Positions 8,784 through 17,024 of a DNA stretch of 64,000 nucleotides are shown piece by piece (within the stretch, counting starts at the first letter, position 1; each line of letters starts with the position of its first letter). This DNA is from JAIVJM01 sp963816985 (GTDB lineage Bacteria > Acidobacteriota > Blastocatellia > Pyrinomonadales > Pyrinomonadaceae). Location: positions 2,356,001 through 2,420,000 of the forward strand of contig CAWFMF010000004.1 of assembly GCA_963816985.1 (NCBI GenBank). The letters are read 5' to 3'. The position numbers and the translations under genes were made by a program. The notes beneath the pieces were generated by a model. It had not been told where the DNA came from. It worked only from the letters and a program-made list of their open reading frames with translations, and did not search any database.

Positions 8784-8923
8784 TGAAGTCAGAACGATGA
8801 ACGCTGAACTAAGAAGAAGTAAAGGCCGTCAATCGTCAATCGTCAAAGACCTCTTCTTACGATTCACGATTGACGATTCACGATTGACGGCTTTTGCAGT
8901 TCAGCGTTCATCGTTCTGACTTC
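8784..8923. repeat. Nested palindromic repeat, family A variant with second inner palindrome
   Basis: The outer arms 8784-8809 and 8898-8923 are exact 26-base complements of the TCAGAACGATGAACG type. Inside them lies a second inverted repeat built on the heptamer CGTCAAT/ATTGACG (8824-8845 against about 8870-8892). The element separates the DUF350 gene from the spermidine-synthase-like gene and ends 12 bases before that start. Confidence 0.85.
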
Positions 8924-8935
8924 TGCGTTTCAAGC

Positions 8936-10453
8936 ATGAACCGCACGCCCGTCCTCTTCCTCAACGTTTTAATCATCGCCACCTGCGGGCTCGTCTACGA
9001 GTTGCTGGCGGGGACGCTCGCCTCCTACGTTCTCGGCGACTCGGTGACGCAGTTCTCGCTCATCATCGGCATCTATCTGTTTTCGATGGGCGTCGGCGCG
9101 TGGCTCTCGCGGTTCCTCGATAAGGAGCTGGCGCAGAGGTTCGTGGACGTGGAGATCGCCGTCGCCGTGCTCGGAGGCTTCTCCGCGCCGCTGCTGTTCC
9201 TGAGCTTCGCCAACCTCAGCTACTTCCAGCTCGTCCTCTACGGCACGGTCTTCCTCATCGGCACGCTCGTCGGTCTGGAGATTCCGCTGCTGATGCGGAT
9301 TCTCAAAGACCACCTCGACTTTAAAGAGCTGGTGGCGCGCGTCCTCGCGTTTGATTACGTGGGCGCGCTCATCGCTTCGCTCCTCTTTCCCCTCTTCCTC
9401 GTGCCGAAACTGGGGCTGGTGCGGACGAGCATCCTGTTCGGCATCCTCAACGCCGCCGTCGGGCTGTGGGCGACGTGGCTGATGGAGCCGCTCATCAGGC
9501 GCGGGAGCTTGACGCGCCTCCGCGTGCAGGCGTGCGTCGTGATGGCTTTGCTTTTAGTCGCCTTCATCAAGGCCGACCGCCTGACTTCGCTCGCCGAGGA
9601 CGCGATGTTCGCCGACGACATCGTCTACACGAAGACGACGCACTACCAGCGCATCGTCGTCACGCGCGGGCGCGCAGGGTTTCAGCTCTTCCTCAACGGC
9701 AACCTCCAGTTCAGCTCGACCGACGAGTACCGCTACCACGAGGCGCTCGTCCACCCGGCGATGGCTCTCGCGTCGGAGGGCGGACGCGCCGTGCGCCGCG
9801 TGCTCGTGCTCGGCGGCGGCGACGGGCTCGCCGTGCGCGAAATCCTCCGCCACCCCTCGGTCGAGTCGGTCACGCTCGTTGACCTCGACCGGGACATGAC
9901 GGAACTCTCCCGCCGCTTCCCGCCGCTCGCCGAACTCAACCAGCACGCCTTCGAAGACCCGCGCGTCCGCGTCGTCAACGAAGACGCGATGGTCTGGTTG
10001 GAGAGGGAAGAGCAGCCCTTCGACGCCGCCATCATTGATTTCCCCGACCCGAACTCCTTCGCTTTGGGCAAGCTCTACACGACGCGCTTCTACAGGCTCT
10101 TGCAAACCCGTCTCGCGCCCGACGCGGCGGTCGCCATCCAGTCCACCTCGCCGCTTTTTGCGCGCACCTCCTTCTGGTGCATCGTCCGCACCATCGAGGC
10201 CGCGGGCCTCAACGTCCGCCCCTACCACGCCGCCGTCCCCTCCTTCGGCGTCTGGGGCTTCGCCCTCGCCCGCCGCGCGCCCTTCGACCCGCCCACCCAA
10301 ACGCTTGATGGCCTGCGCTTCCTCGAACGGACTTCGATGGCCGCGATGTTCGTCCTCCCCGTTGACCTCGGCCCCGTGCCCGTCGAAATCAACCGCCTCG
10401 ACAATCAATCCCTCGTCCGCTACTACGAGTCCGAGTGGAGACGGTATGAATAG
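8936..10453 (+). CDS. Membrane-embedded spermidine-synthase-like aminopropyltransferase
   Basis: The 505-residue product has about seven membrane segments in residues 1-210 and then a spermidine-synthase-type Rossmann domain. The AdoMet-binding motif is VLVLGGGDGLAVREIL, followed by VDLD and the active-site-like IIDFPDPNS and LYTTRFYRLL. The family normally transfers an aminopropyl group from decarboxylated AdoMet to an amine; fusion to a membrane domain suggests a membrane-associated or exported acceptor (inference). ATG 8936 has no clear ribosome-binding site because the palindrome abuts it. The gene overlaps the next one by eight bases. Confidence 0.87.
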   Translation: MNRTPVLFLNVLIIATCGLVYELLAGTLASYVLGDSVTQFSLIIGIYLFSMGVGAWLSRFLDKELAQRFVDVEIAVAVLGGFSAPLLFLSFANLSYFQLVLYGTVFLIGTLVGLEIPLLMRILKDHLDFKELVARVLAFDYVGALIASLLFPLFLVPKLGLVRTSILFGILNAAVGLWATWLMEPLIRRGSLTRLRVQACVVMALLLVAFIKADRLTSLAEDAMFADDIVYTKTTHYQRIVVTRGRAGFQLFLNGNLQFSSTDEYRYHEALVHPAMALASEGGRAVRRVLVLGGGDGLAVREILRHPSVESVTLVDLDRDMTELSRRFPPLAELNQHAFEDPRVRVVNEDAMVWLEREEQPFDAAIIDFPDPNSFALGKLYTTRFYRLLQTRLAPDAAVAIQSTSPLFARTSFWCIVRTIEAAGLNVRPYHAAVPSFGVWGFALARRAPFDPPTQTLDGLRFLERTSMAAMFVLPVDLGPVPVEINRLDNQSLVRYYESEWRRYE

Positions 10454-12104
10454 GCGCGAGCTGTTGGCGGCCTTCCTCGGCGTCCCGTTCGCTCTGTCGG
10501 CTTGTCGTTCGGGCGAGACTCTGCCGCCGCTGCCCGAAGGCGAAATCGTCGGGGCGTCGGAAGGCATCGGGCATCTCTTGCGCGACGGGTTGAAGGTCGA
10601 GCCGCAGGCGGACGCTTGGGAGCGTGCGGGCGTCGTCATTGTGGGCGGCGGCGTGGCGGGGCTCGCGGCGGCGTGGCGTCTGTTGCGGGAAGGCTTCGAG
10701 GACTTCGTCCTGCTCGAACTCGAACGCGCGCCGGGCGGGACTTCGCAAAGCGGCGAGCACGCGGGCGCGGTCGTGCCGTACCCCTGGGGCGCGCATTATC
10801 TGCCCGCGCCTTTGAAGGAGAACGGCGCGCTCGTCTCGCTGCTTGATGAGATGGGCGTGCTCGAAGGCACGAATGAAGAGGGCGAGCCCGTCGTCGCCGA
10901 GCAGTTCCTCTGCCGCGACCCGGAAGAGCGTGTCTTTTATCGAGGCCGCTGGTACGAGGGGCTCTACCTCCACGCGGGCGAGAGCGCGGAGGAGGCCGCG
11001 CAGCTCCAAAAATTCAACGCCGAGGTTGACCGTTGGGCCGCTTGGCGCGACGCGCGCGGGAGACGCGCGTTCACGATCCCTGTTGCCAACTGTTCCGACG
11101 ACGCGGAAGCCGCGGCGCTCGACCGCCTGACGATGTCCGAGTGGATGCGCGAGCGCGGCCTCGACTCGACGCGCCTGCGCTGGCTCGTGGACTACGCCTG
11201 CCGCGACGACTACGGGCTGACCGCCGCGCAGACGAGCGCGTGGGCCGGGCTCTTCTACTTCGCTTCGAGGATGAAAGCGCCGGGCGCGGAGGCGCAGTCG
11301 CTCATCACCTGGCCCGAAGGCAACGGACGCCTCGTCGCTCATCTTTACGAGAAGGCGCGCGCGCGTGTCCGCCTCGGCCTCGCCGTCGCCGACATCCGCA
11401 CGCCGGGCGAAGCTGATAAAGGAAGCCCGGTCGAGGTCGTCGCCGTCGAACACGACGGGCGGAGCGCAAAGGGTTTTCGGGCCTCTCAGGTCATCTTCGC
11501 CGCGCCGCAGTTCCTCTCGAAGTACCTCCTGCGCGCCTACCGCGAAGGCGCGACCCCCGCGCACGTCAACGAGTTCGAGTACGGCGCATGGATGGTCGCG
11601 AACCTCACTTTACGCGACCGCCCGCGCCTGAACTTCGGTAACTTCCCGCTCGCCTGGGACAACGTGCTTTACGAGAGCCAGTCGCTCGGCTACGTCGCCG
11701 CCACGCACCAGCGCGGTTTGGACACAGGCCCGACCGTCTTCACCTATTATTACCCGCTCACCGACGACCAACCCCGCGACGCACGCGCCCGTCTGCTCTC
11801 GACCGACCGCGACGGCTGGGCCGAAGTCGCCCTCGCCGACCTCTCCCGCGCGCACCCAGACATCCGCACACTCACCACCCGGCTCGACGTGATGCGCTGG
11901 GGCCACGCCATGATTCGCCCCCGCCCCAACTTCATCCACGGCCCCGCGCGCGCCTCGGCCCGGAAGCCCTTCCGCTCCGTCTACTTCGCCAACACAGACC
12001 TCTCCGGCCTCGCCCTCTTCGAAGAAGCCTTCGCCCACGGCCTCCGCGCCGCCGAAGAGGTGCTCGCGGCGAGAGGCATGAGTTTTAAGAGTATTCGAGG
12101 TTAG
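10446..12104 (+). CDS. FAD-dependent amine-oxidase-like oxidoreductase, probable lipoprotein
   Basis: The 552-residue product has a twin-arginine-like start with a lipobox (MNRRELLAAFLGVPFALSAC). An FAD-binding Rossmann motif follows at about residues 63-100 (VVIVGGGVAGLAAAWRLL, ending in LELERAPGG), then a long amine-oxidase/phytoene-desaturase-like body. It overlaps the spermidine-synthase-like gene by eight bases, so it belongs to the polyamine-type cluster. Oxidation of a polyamine-derived group outside the cytoplasm is a reasonable guess, not shown. Its 3' end overlaps that of the convergent methyltransferase gene. Confidence 0.82.
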   Translation: MNRRELLAAFLGVPFALSACRSGETLPPLPEGEIVGASEGIGHLLRDGLKVEPQADAWERAGVVIVGGGVAGLAAAWRLLREGFEDFVLLELERAPGGTSQSGEHAGAVVPYPWGAHYLPAPLKENGALVSLLDEMGVLEGTNEEGEPVVAEQFLCRDPEERVFYRGRWYEGLYLHAGESAEEAAQLQKFNAEVDRWAAWRDARGRRAFTIPVANCSDDAEAAALDRLTMSEWMRERGLDSTRLRWLVDYACRDDYGLTAAQTSAWAGLFYFASRMKAPGAEAQSLITWPEGNGRLVAHLYEKARARVRLGLAVADIRTPGEADKGSPVEVVAVEHDGRSAKGFRASQVIFAAPQFLSKYLLRAYREGATPAHVNEFEYGAWMVANLTLRDRPRLNFGNFPLAWDNVLYESQSLGYVAATHQRGLDTGPTVFTYYYPLTDDQPRDARARLLSTDRDGWAEVALADLSRAHPDIRTLTTRLDVMRWGHAMIRPRPNFIHGPARASARKPFRSVYFANTDLSGLALFEEAFAHGLRAAEEVLAARGMSFKSIRG

Positions 12105-12916
12105 CCCTCGCGCGTGGCGACGACTTCGTAGAGGGCGTTTTTGAAGAAGACTCTTTTGAGGCGGTCGCCGAGGTGGCGGGGCGGACGGGCGCGGGCGCGG
12201 GCGCGGGACTCGGCGATGTCGTGGCGCTCGCTGAGGATGCGGAGCGGTAGGTCTTGGAGGAGTCGGCGGGCGCGGGGGAGTGTGAGGTGGACGGTGTGGT
12301 CGGCGAAGGGGCCGACTTCGAAGGGGAGGCCCGCCGCGCGCCAGCCGGCGTGGAGCGTGGCGGCGAGCGAATAGACGGGGTGGTGGACGTTGACGGTGAA
12401 GTAGAGGAGGCCCGTGGGCGCGAGGACGCGGGCGAGTTCTTTGACGATAAGCGCGGGGCGCTCGGCGTGGTCTACGACGTTGTCGCAGAGCACGACATCG
12501 AAGGAGCCGTCGGCGAAGGGCAAAGCCTCGCCGTGCGCGGCGACGGTGTGTGCGCGCCCTTGCCAGGCGGGGAAGAGTGCGGCGTAGTGCGCGGCCAAGG
12601 GGTCGAGGCCGACGCCGCGCTCCGCGCCGAAGTAGAAGATGAGGCCGTGCGCGCCGCTGCCGACTTCGAGGACACGGGCGTCCGAAGGGATGGGGCGCAA
12701 GGCTTCGAGCGTCGAGCGCACCTTCGACGAATGCTCGCGCATGGCGGCGACGTATTCGGCCTCGCGGCCCCGCGCCTTCGTCGCCTTCTTTCTTTGGTAT
12801 TCGAGCTGCCGTTCGAGCGCGCGGCGGGCGCGTGCCTGTCCGGCTCGCGCGCCCCAACCGTCGCGTCGCTGCGTCGCATCCTGTGTCCGCGTCTCTCCGT
12901 CTCGAATCAAGCTCAA
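12101..12916 (-). CDS. Class I SAM-dependent methyltransferase
   Basis: The conserved part contains the AdoMet-binding motif (ARVLEVGSGAHGLIFYFG), the acidic GLDPL after the second strand, FADGSFDVVLCDNVVDH and LARVLAPTGLLYF, the usual Methyltransf_11/25 pattern. An Arg/Lys-rich stretch precedes it. The reading frame extends upstream to an ATG at 13066, but that part is Arg-rich and overlaps the divergent gene, so I chose a TTG at 12916; the start is uncertain. The substrate is unknown. The 3' end overlaps the convergent FAD oxidoreductase by four bases. Confidence 0.75.
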   Translation of the reverse strand: MSLIRDGETRTQDATQRRDGWGARAGQARARRALERQLEYQRKKATKARGREAEYVAAMREHSSKVRSTLEALRPIPSDARVLEVGSGAHGLIFYFGAERGVGLDPLAAHYAALFPAWQGRAHTVAAHGEALPFADGSFDVVLCDNVVDHAERPALIVKELARVLAPTGLLYFTVNVHHPVYSLAATLHAGWRAAGLPFEVGPFADHTVHLTLPRARRLLQDLPLRILSERHDIAESRARARARPPRHLGDRLKRVFFKNALYEVVATREG

Positions 12917-13033
12917 GATATTTCGTGCCGTCCTTCCCGTTCGTTCGCGCGGAGTATAACGCTTCGGGCGGCGCGGGCGCACAGGCGTGCGGCGGGCGCA
13001 TTTTAGTCGTCCGCAAAGTCGCGCGCGTTGAAG

Positions 13034-13039
13034 TATAAT
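13034..13039 (+). promoter_or_regulatory. Candidate -10 box
   Basis: TATAAT stands 26 bases before the ATG of the membrane-protein gene at 13065. No good -35 hexamer is seen at the right spacing, and no Shine-Dalgarno sequence precedes the ATG, which fits a short leader. This is a suggestion from sequence only. Confidence 0.4.
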
Positions 13040-13064
13040 CCGCGCGGCCTTCCAGTAGACCGTC

Positions 13065-14172
13065 ATGGCGACCGAGCGACTCGAAGCGACAGTTAAAGTC
13101 CTGACCGGCGATGCGACGAAGAGAGAGTGGTGGCTCTTCTCGCCGCGCGTTGACCTCTGCGTGTTCGCGGGGAGCGCGTTCGTGTCGCTCCTGCTTTTGT
13201 GGGCGGGGGCGAGGGCCGGGGTGCTGGACTCGGACGCGCCGGAGTGGGCCTGGGTTCCGGCGGTGCTGCTGGTGGACGTGGCGCACGTCTACGCGACGGC
13301 CTTCCGCGTCTACTTCGACACGGAAGAGTTGCGGCGGCGCGCGTGGCTCTACGCGCTCGTGCCCGTCATCGGTCTCGGCTTAGGCGCGGCGCTCTACTCC
13401 GAGAGCGAGGCATTGTTCTGGCGGACGCTCGCTTACCTCGCCGTCTTTCATTTCGTGAGGCAGCAGTACGGGTGGGTCGCGCTCTATCGCGCGCGGGTTG
13501 GTAGAGCGCGGGCGCTTGGGTTGGTGGGTGGACGCGGCGGCGGTCTACATGGCGACAATTTATCCGCTCGTCTACTGGCACGCGCACCTGCCGAGGAAGT
13601 TCTGGTGGTTCCTCGCGGGCGACTTCGCGGCGCTGCCCGTGATGGTTGAACGTGTGGCGTGGCCGCTCTACGTTCTGGCGCTCGGCGCATACGCGGTGCG
13701 TTCGGGCTACGGCTGGATTGTGCGAGGCGAGGGGAATCCGGGCAAGGACGTGGTTGTCGTCACGACGGCGGTCTGCTGGTATCTGGGCATCGTCGCGTTC
13801 AATTCGGACTACGCGTTTACGGTGACGAACGTCGTCATCCACGGCGTGCCTTACATGGCGCTCGTGTGGTGGTACGCGCGCTCGCGGGAGGAGCGCGCGG
13901 TGAAGCCTTACCGCTGGGCGGCGCGTTGGCCGCTGGTCTTCGTGGCGACGCTGTGGCTCATGGCTTACGCCGAAGAGCTTCTGTGGGACAGGGGCGTGTG
14001 GCACGAGCGGGCGTGGCTCTTCGGGACTTCGTGGGACGTGGCTTCGTTGAAAGTCATCCTCGTCCCTTTGCTCGCGCTCCCGCAGGTGACGCACTACGTG
14101 CTCGACGGTTTCATCTGGCGGCGGAAGGGCAACCCGCAGCTCTCGCTCTTCGACTCCGCGCCGAAGTCTTAA
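13065..14172 (+). pseudogene. Polytopic membrane protein of unknown function, interrupted by a +1 frameshift
   Basis: Two frames together encode one membrane protein of about 365 residues. Frame one runs from ATG 13065 to about 13497 (FSPRVDLCVFAGSAF, HVYATAFRVYFDTEEL, VFHFVRQQYGWVALYRAR). The protein then continues in the next frame from about 13498 (GWWVDAAAVYMATIYPLVYWHAHLPRKF) to the stop at 14172. The continuation after the shift in frame one is Arg/Gly-rich and not membrane-like. The C-terminus has the motif THYVLDGFIWRRKG. Several His-rich membrane motifs (FHFVRQQ, YWHAHLP, THYVLDG) may bind a metal or quinone. The family is not identified. The shift could be real or an assembly indel. 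Confidence 0.7.
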
Positions 14173-14195
14173 ACGACAAACTCGAAGCGAACATT

Positions 14196-15323
14196 ATGCA
14201 GGAAGAGCAGTTGACGACGACGGCGGAGAAGGTGCACCGCTATCACTGTCCGGGGTGCGGCGCGGACTTGGTGTTCGAGCCGGTGGGCGGGTGTCTGACG
14301 TGCCCGTACTGCGGGCGGCAGGAGCGGATTGCGGGCGAGGGCGGGGGTGTCGAAGAGCGCGGCTATGAGGAGTACCTGCGTCCGAGGCCCGAACGGATGG
14401 GGACGCTGGCGGCGAACGCTCTGGAAGTGAAGTGCCAGTCGTGCGGCGCGGTGACGACTTTCGCGCCGCCGGAAGTGGCGGGCGAGTGCGACTTCTGCGG
14501 CGCGAAGATCGTGGCGCAGCCCACTTCGGCAGACCCCCTGCTCGCGCCCGAAGGCGTGTTGCCGTTCCGCGTCCCGCAGGACGAGGCGACCGCTTCGGTG
14601 CGGAAGTGGCTCTCGTCGCTCTGGTTCGCGCCGAACGCCTTGAAGCGGCTCGCCGCGCAAGAAGCAATCGGCGGCGTCTACATCCCCTTCTGGACTTACG
14701 ACGCGCACACCACGAGCGAGTACGAGGGCCAGCGCGGCGAGCACTACTACGAGACCGAGCACTACACGGAGACGGACGCGCAGGGGCGGACGGAGACGAA
14801 GACGCGGCAGGTGCAAAGGACGCGTTGGTATCCGGCGTCGGGGACGGTCTCGCGTTGGTTCGACGACATCCTCGTCCCGGCGACGAAATCTCTGCCGCCG
14901 AACCGGCTCGCGGCGCTAGAGCCCTGGGACTTCACGGAGCTGAAGCGGTACGAGCCCGCGTATCTGGCGGGTTACAAGGCGCAGCGTTATCAGGTCGAGC
15001 TGGACGAGGGCTTCGGGCGGGCGAAGGAGTTGGCCGCGCCCGTCATCCAGTCGGACGTGCGGCAAGACATCGGCGGCGACGTGCAACAGGTCTCGAACAT
15101 CTCGACGCACTACTCGGCCATCACCTTCAAGCACCTCCTGCTGCCCGTCTACGTCGGCGCGTACCGCTTCCGCGAGCGCGTCTTTCAGGTCGTCGTCAAC
15201 GGGCGCACCGGCGAGGTGCAGGGCGAGCGGCCTTACAGCGTCTTGAAGATTATCTTCTTCGTCCTCTTCCTGCTCGCGGTCGTCGGCCTGCTCTTCTTCA
15301 TCTTCGGCGGCTCGGAGCGTTGA
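14196..15323 (+). CDS. Zinc-ribbon protein with C-terminal membrane segment
   Basis: The 375-residue product starts with two zinc ribbons, CPGC...CPYC (about 18-40) and CQSC...CDFC (about 83-105). A long alpha/beta domain with several aromatic motifs follows (GGVYIPFWTYDAH, RTRWYPASGTVSRWFDDI, YLAGYKAQRYQVELDEGF), then a single hydrophobic segment at the end (IIFFVLFLLAVVGLLFFIF). Such proteins are often named 'primosomal protein N-like' because of the ribbons, but no helicase motifs are present. The N-terminal side is probably cytoplasmic. It lies 23 bases behind the frameshifted membrane gene. Function unknown. Confidence 0.75.
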   Translation: MQEEQLTTTAEKVHRYHCPGCGADLVFEPVGGCLTCPYCGRQERIAGEGGGVEERGYEEYLRPRPERMGTLAANALEVKCQSCGAVTTFAPPEVAGECDFCGAKIVAQPTSADPLLAPEGVLPFRVPQDEATASVRKWLSSLWFAPNALKRLAAQEAIGGVYIPFWTYDAHTTSEYEGQRGEHYYETEHYTETDAQGRTETKTRQVQRTRWYPASGTVSRWFDDILVPATKSLPPNRLAALEPWDFTELKRYEPAYLAGYKAQRYQVELDEGFGRAKELAAPVIQSDVRQDIGGDVQQVSNISTHYSAITFKHLLLPVYVGAYRFRERVFQVVVNGRTGEVQGERPYSVLKIIFFVLFLLAVVGLLFFIFGGSER

Positions 15324-15340
15324 TTGGCGTGGGTAGTCAC

Positions 15341-15603
15341 AGCCCCGGCAGGGGCGACGGAGATTAGCCGGGGGTGAGCGAAGGCTCGAAGAGCCGGAGC
15401 GTAACCCCCGGTACACGACAACATAAAAGTATGCGCCCCGGCAGGGGCGCGGGAACGGCGTCACATAAAAATGACGCGAGTCGTTTCCGTCGCCCCTGCC
15501 GGGGCGAGATGTTTTTATCGGTGCGTGTACCGGGGGTTACGCTCAGGCGTCTGACGCCTTCGCTTCGCCCCCGGCTAATTTCCCGCGCCCCTGCCGGGGC
15601 GTT
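15341..15603. repeat. Large palindromic repeat, family B (GCCCCGGCAGGGGC type), copy 1
   Basis: The element is about 260 bases. It has a GCCCCGGCAGGGGCG core at both ends and twice inside, and arms containing GATTAGCCGGGGGT and its complement ACCCCCGGCTAAT. Related elements lie at 41371-41699 and 53212-53422. It fills the gap between convergent genes. The TAA stop of the minus-strand SCO gene (15602-15604) falls at its right edge. Confidence 0.85.
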
Positions 15604-17024
15604 ACGGTTGAGGTGAAGGGCTCGGCGGCTTGGCGTCCGTCTTCTCGACGAGCTTGATGACGGTGGCGGCGATTTCGGAGGGCTTCGACATGGAGTGGAC
15701 TTTGAGCCACTCGCCGGTCGTCTCGTTGCCGATGATGAGGACGGCGGTGTGCGTGTCCTTGCTCTCGGTGTAGCCGCCGAGTTTGTAGAGCACCCAGTCC
15801 ACGTTCTCCTTCTTGCCGGTGAGGAAGTACCAGCCGGGGCCGGTCTTAAAACGCGCGGCGTATGACTTGAGCACCTCCGGCGTGTCGGTCGCCGGGTCAA
15901 CGCTAATCGAGAGCATCCGCACTTCGCGCCCGACGCGCTCGCCCAAATAGCTCTGCACCTTGAGGAGGTTCGCCGTCATCGGCGAGCAGACGCCCGCGCA
16001 GGTGGTGAACATGAAGTTGATGAGGACGACCTTGCCCTTGAGCAGGTCGTCGTAGAAGCGCACCTGCTGGTTCTCCTGCGTGAGCAGGAGATGATTAGGG
16101 AAGTATTTGGACGACTGCTCGACCATCTTCTTCCGCTCGGCTTCGTCCGGCGGCCCGCCCGTGGCGGCGGCTGCGCCTATGCCTTTGGCGGCGGACGCCT
16201 CGTTGATGACCTTGACGATGGTCGAGGGCGGCGCGAGGCCGTAGGTGCGCGTCCAGCTCCCGGCGGCGTCATTGCCGACGAGGATCATCGGCGTGTGGTC
16301 GTTCTTGTCAGAGACTCCCGCGCCCAGAGCGCGGAGCAGGGCGTCAATCTCCGGCTTGCCGCCGGTGACGAACGTCCAGCCCGGCCCGGCCTTGAACTTC
16401 CCGGCGAAGCTCTTGAGGCGTTCGGGCGTGTCGGTCGTCGGGTCAACGCTCACGGAAATCAGATTGACCTCGCCGCCTACGCGCGCGCCCAACTCCTGCT
16501 GCACGCGGCGGAAGGTGGCCGAGAGCGGCGGGCAGACCGTCGTGCAGGTGGTGAAGATGAAGTTGATGGCGACGGTCTTGCCTTTCACGAGGTCTCGGTA
16601 GAAGTCGAGCTTTCTTTCCGTCCTGATCAACGACGACCGTCTCAGGAATCGTCATCTTCAACTCTTCCGCCGCGCCGCCCGCCTTCACGTCCGAGGCCGC
16701 CGCTTCCGCTGCGCCCCCGCCCGCCGCCGGAGCCTCACGCTTCGTCAACTTCATCCCGCACTTCGGGCAGCTCTTGCCCGCCGTCTTCGAGGTCACTTCC
16801 GGGTGCATCGGGCAGGCGTAGGCGTGCGACGGGTCGCCGACGTTCGAGGCGGTCGCGGTCTTCTTCGCGGCGGTCGTTCGACGCACGGGTTTCCGCGCGC
16901 GCTTCTGCGCGTGCACGGCGGCGTAAGCCGAGAGCAGGAAGAATGCCGTCAATGCCAACGTCGTCAGGATGCGCGCGCGGGCCGCGAGGGCAGCAGGTCG
17001 TTTATTTCTCATTCGCTTTAGCAT
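15602..17024 (-). pseudogene. Exported heavy-metal-binding plus tandem SCO1/SenC protein, one-base frameshift
   Basis: The N-terminal frame (ATG 17024) gives a signal peptide, an Arg/Lys/Ala linker and a heavy-metal-binding motif (YACPMHPEVTSKTAGKSCPKCGMKL type), then ELKMTIPETVVVDQDG. At about 16610-16622 the reading moves to another frame, which encodes two SCO1/SenC thioredoxin folds with motifs TTCTTVCPP and TTCAGVCSP and a conserved His after each. GACGGAAAGAAAGCTC has one A more than is needed to read DQDGRKLDFYRD. SCO proteins deliver copper to oxidases, here perhaps to the upstream multicopper oxidase. The start overlaps the YncE-like gene by 23 bases. Confidence 0.8.

Noticed and set aside
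12917..13066. N-terminal extension of the methyltransferase to ATG 13066
   Set aside because: The added residues are Arg/Pro-rich, overlap the divergent start and match no methyltransferase N-terminus.
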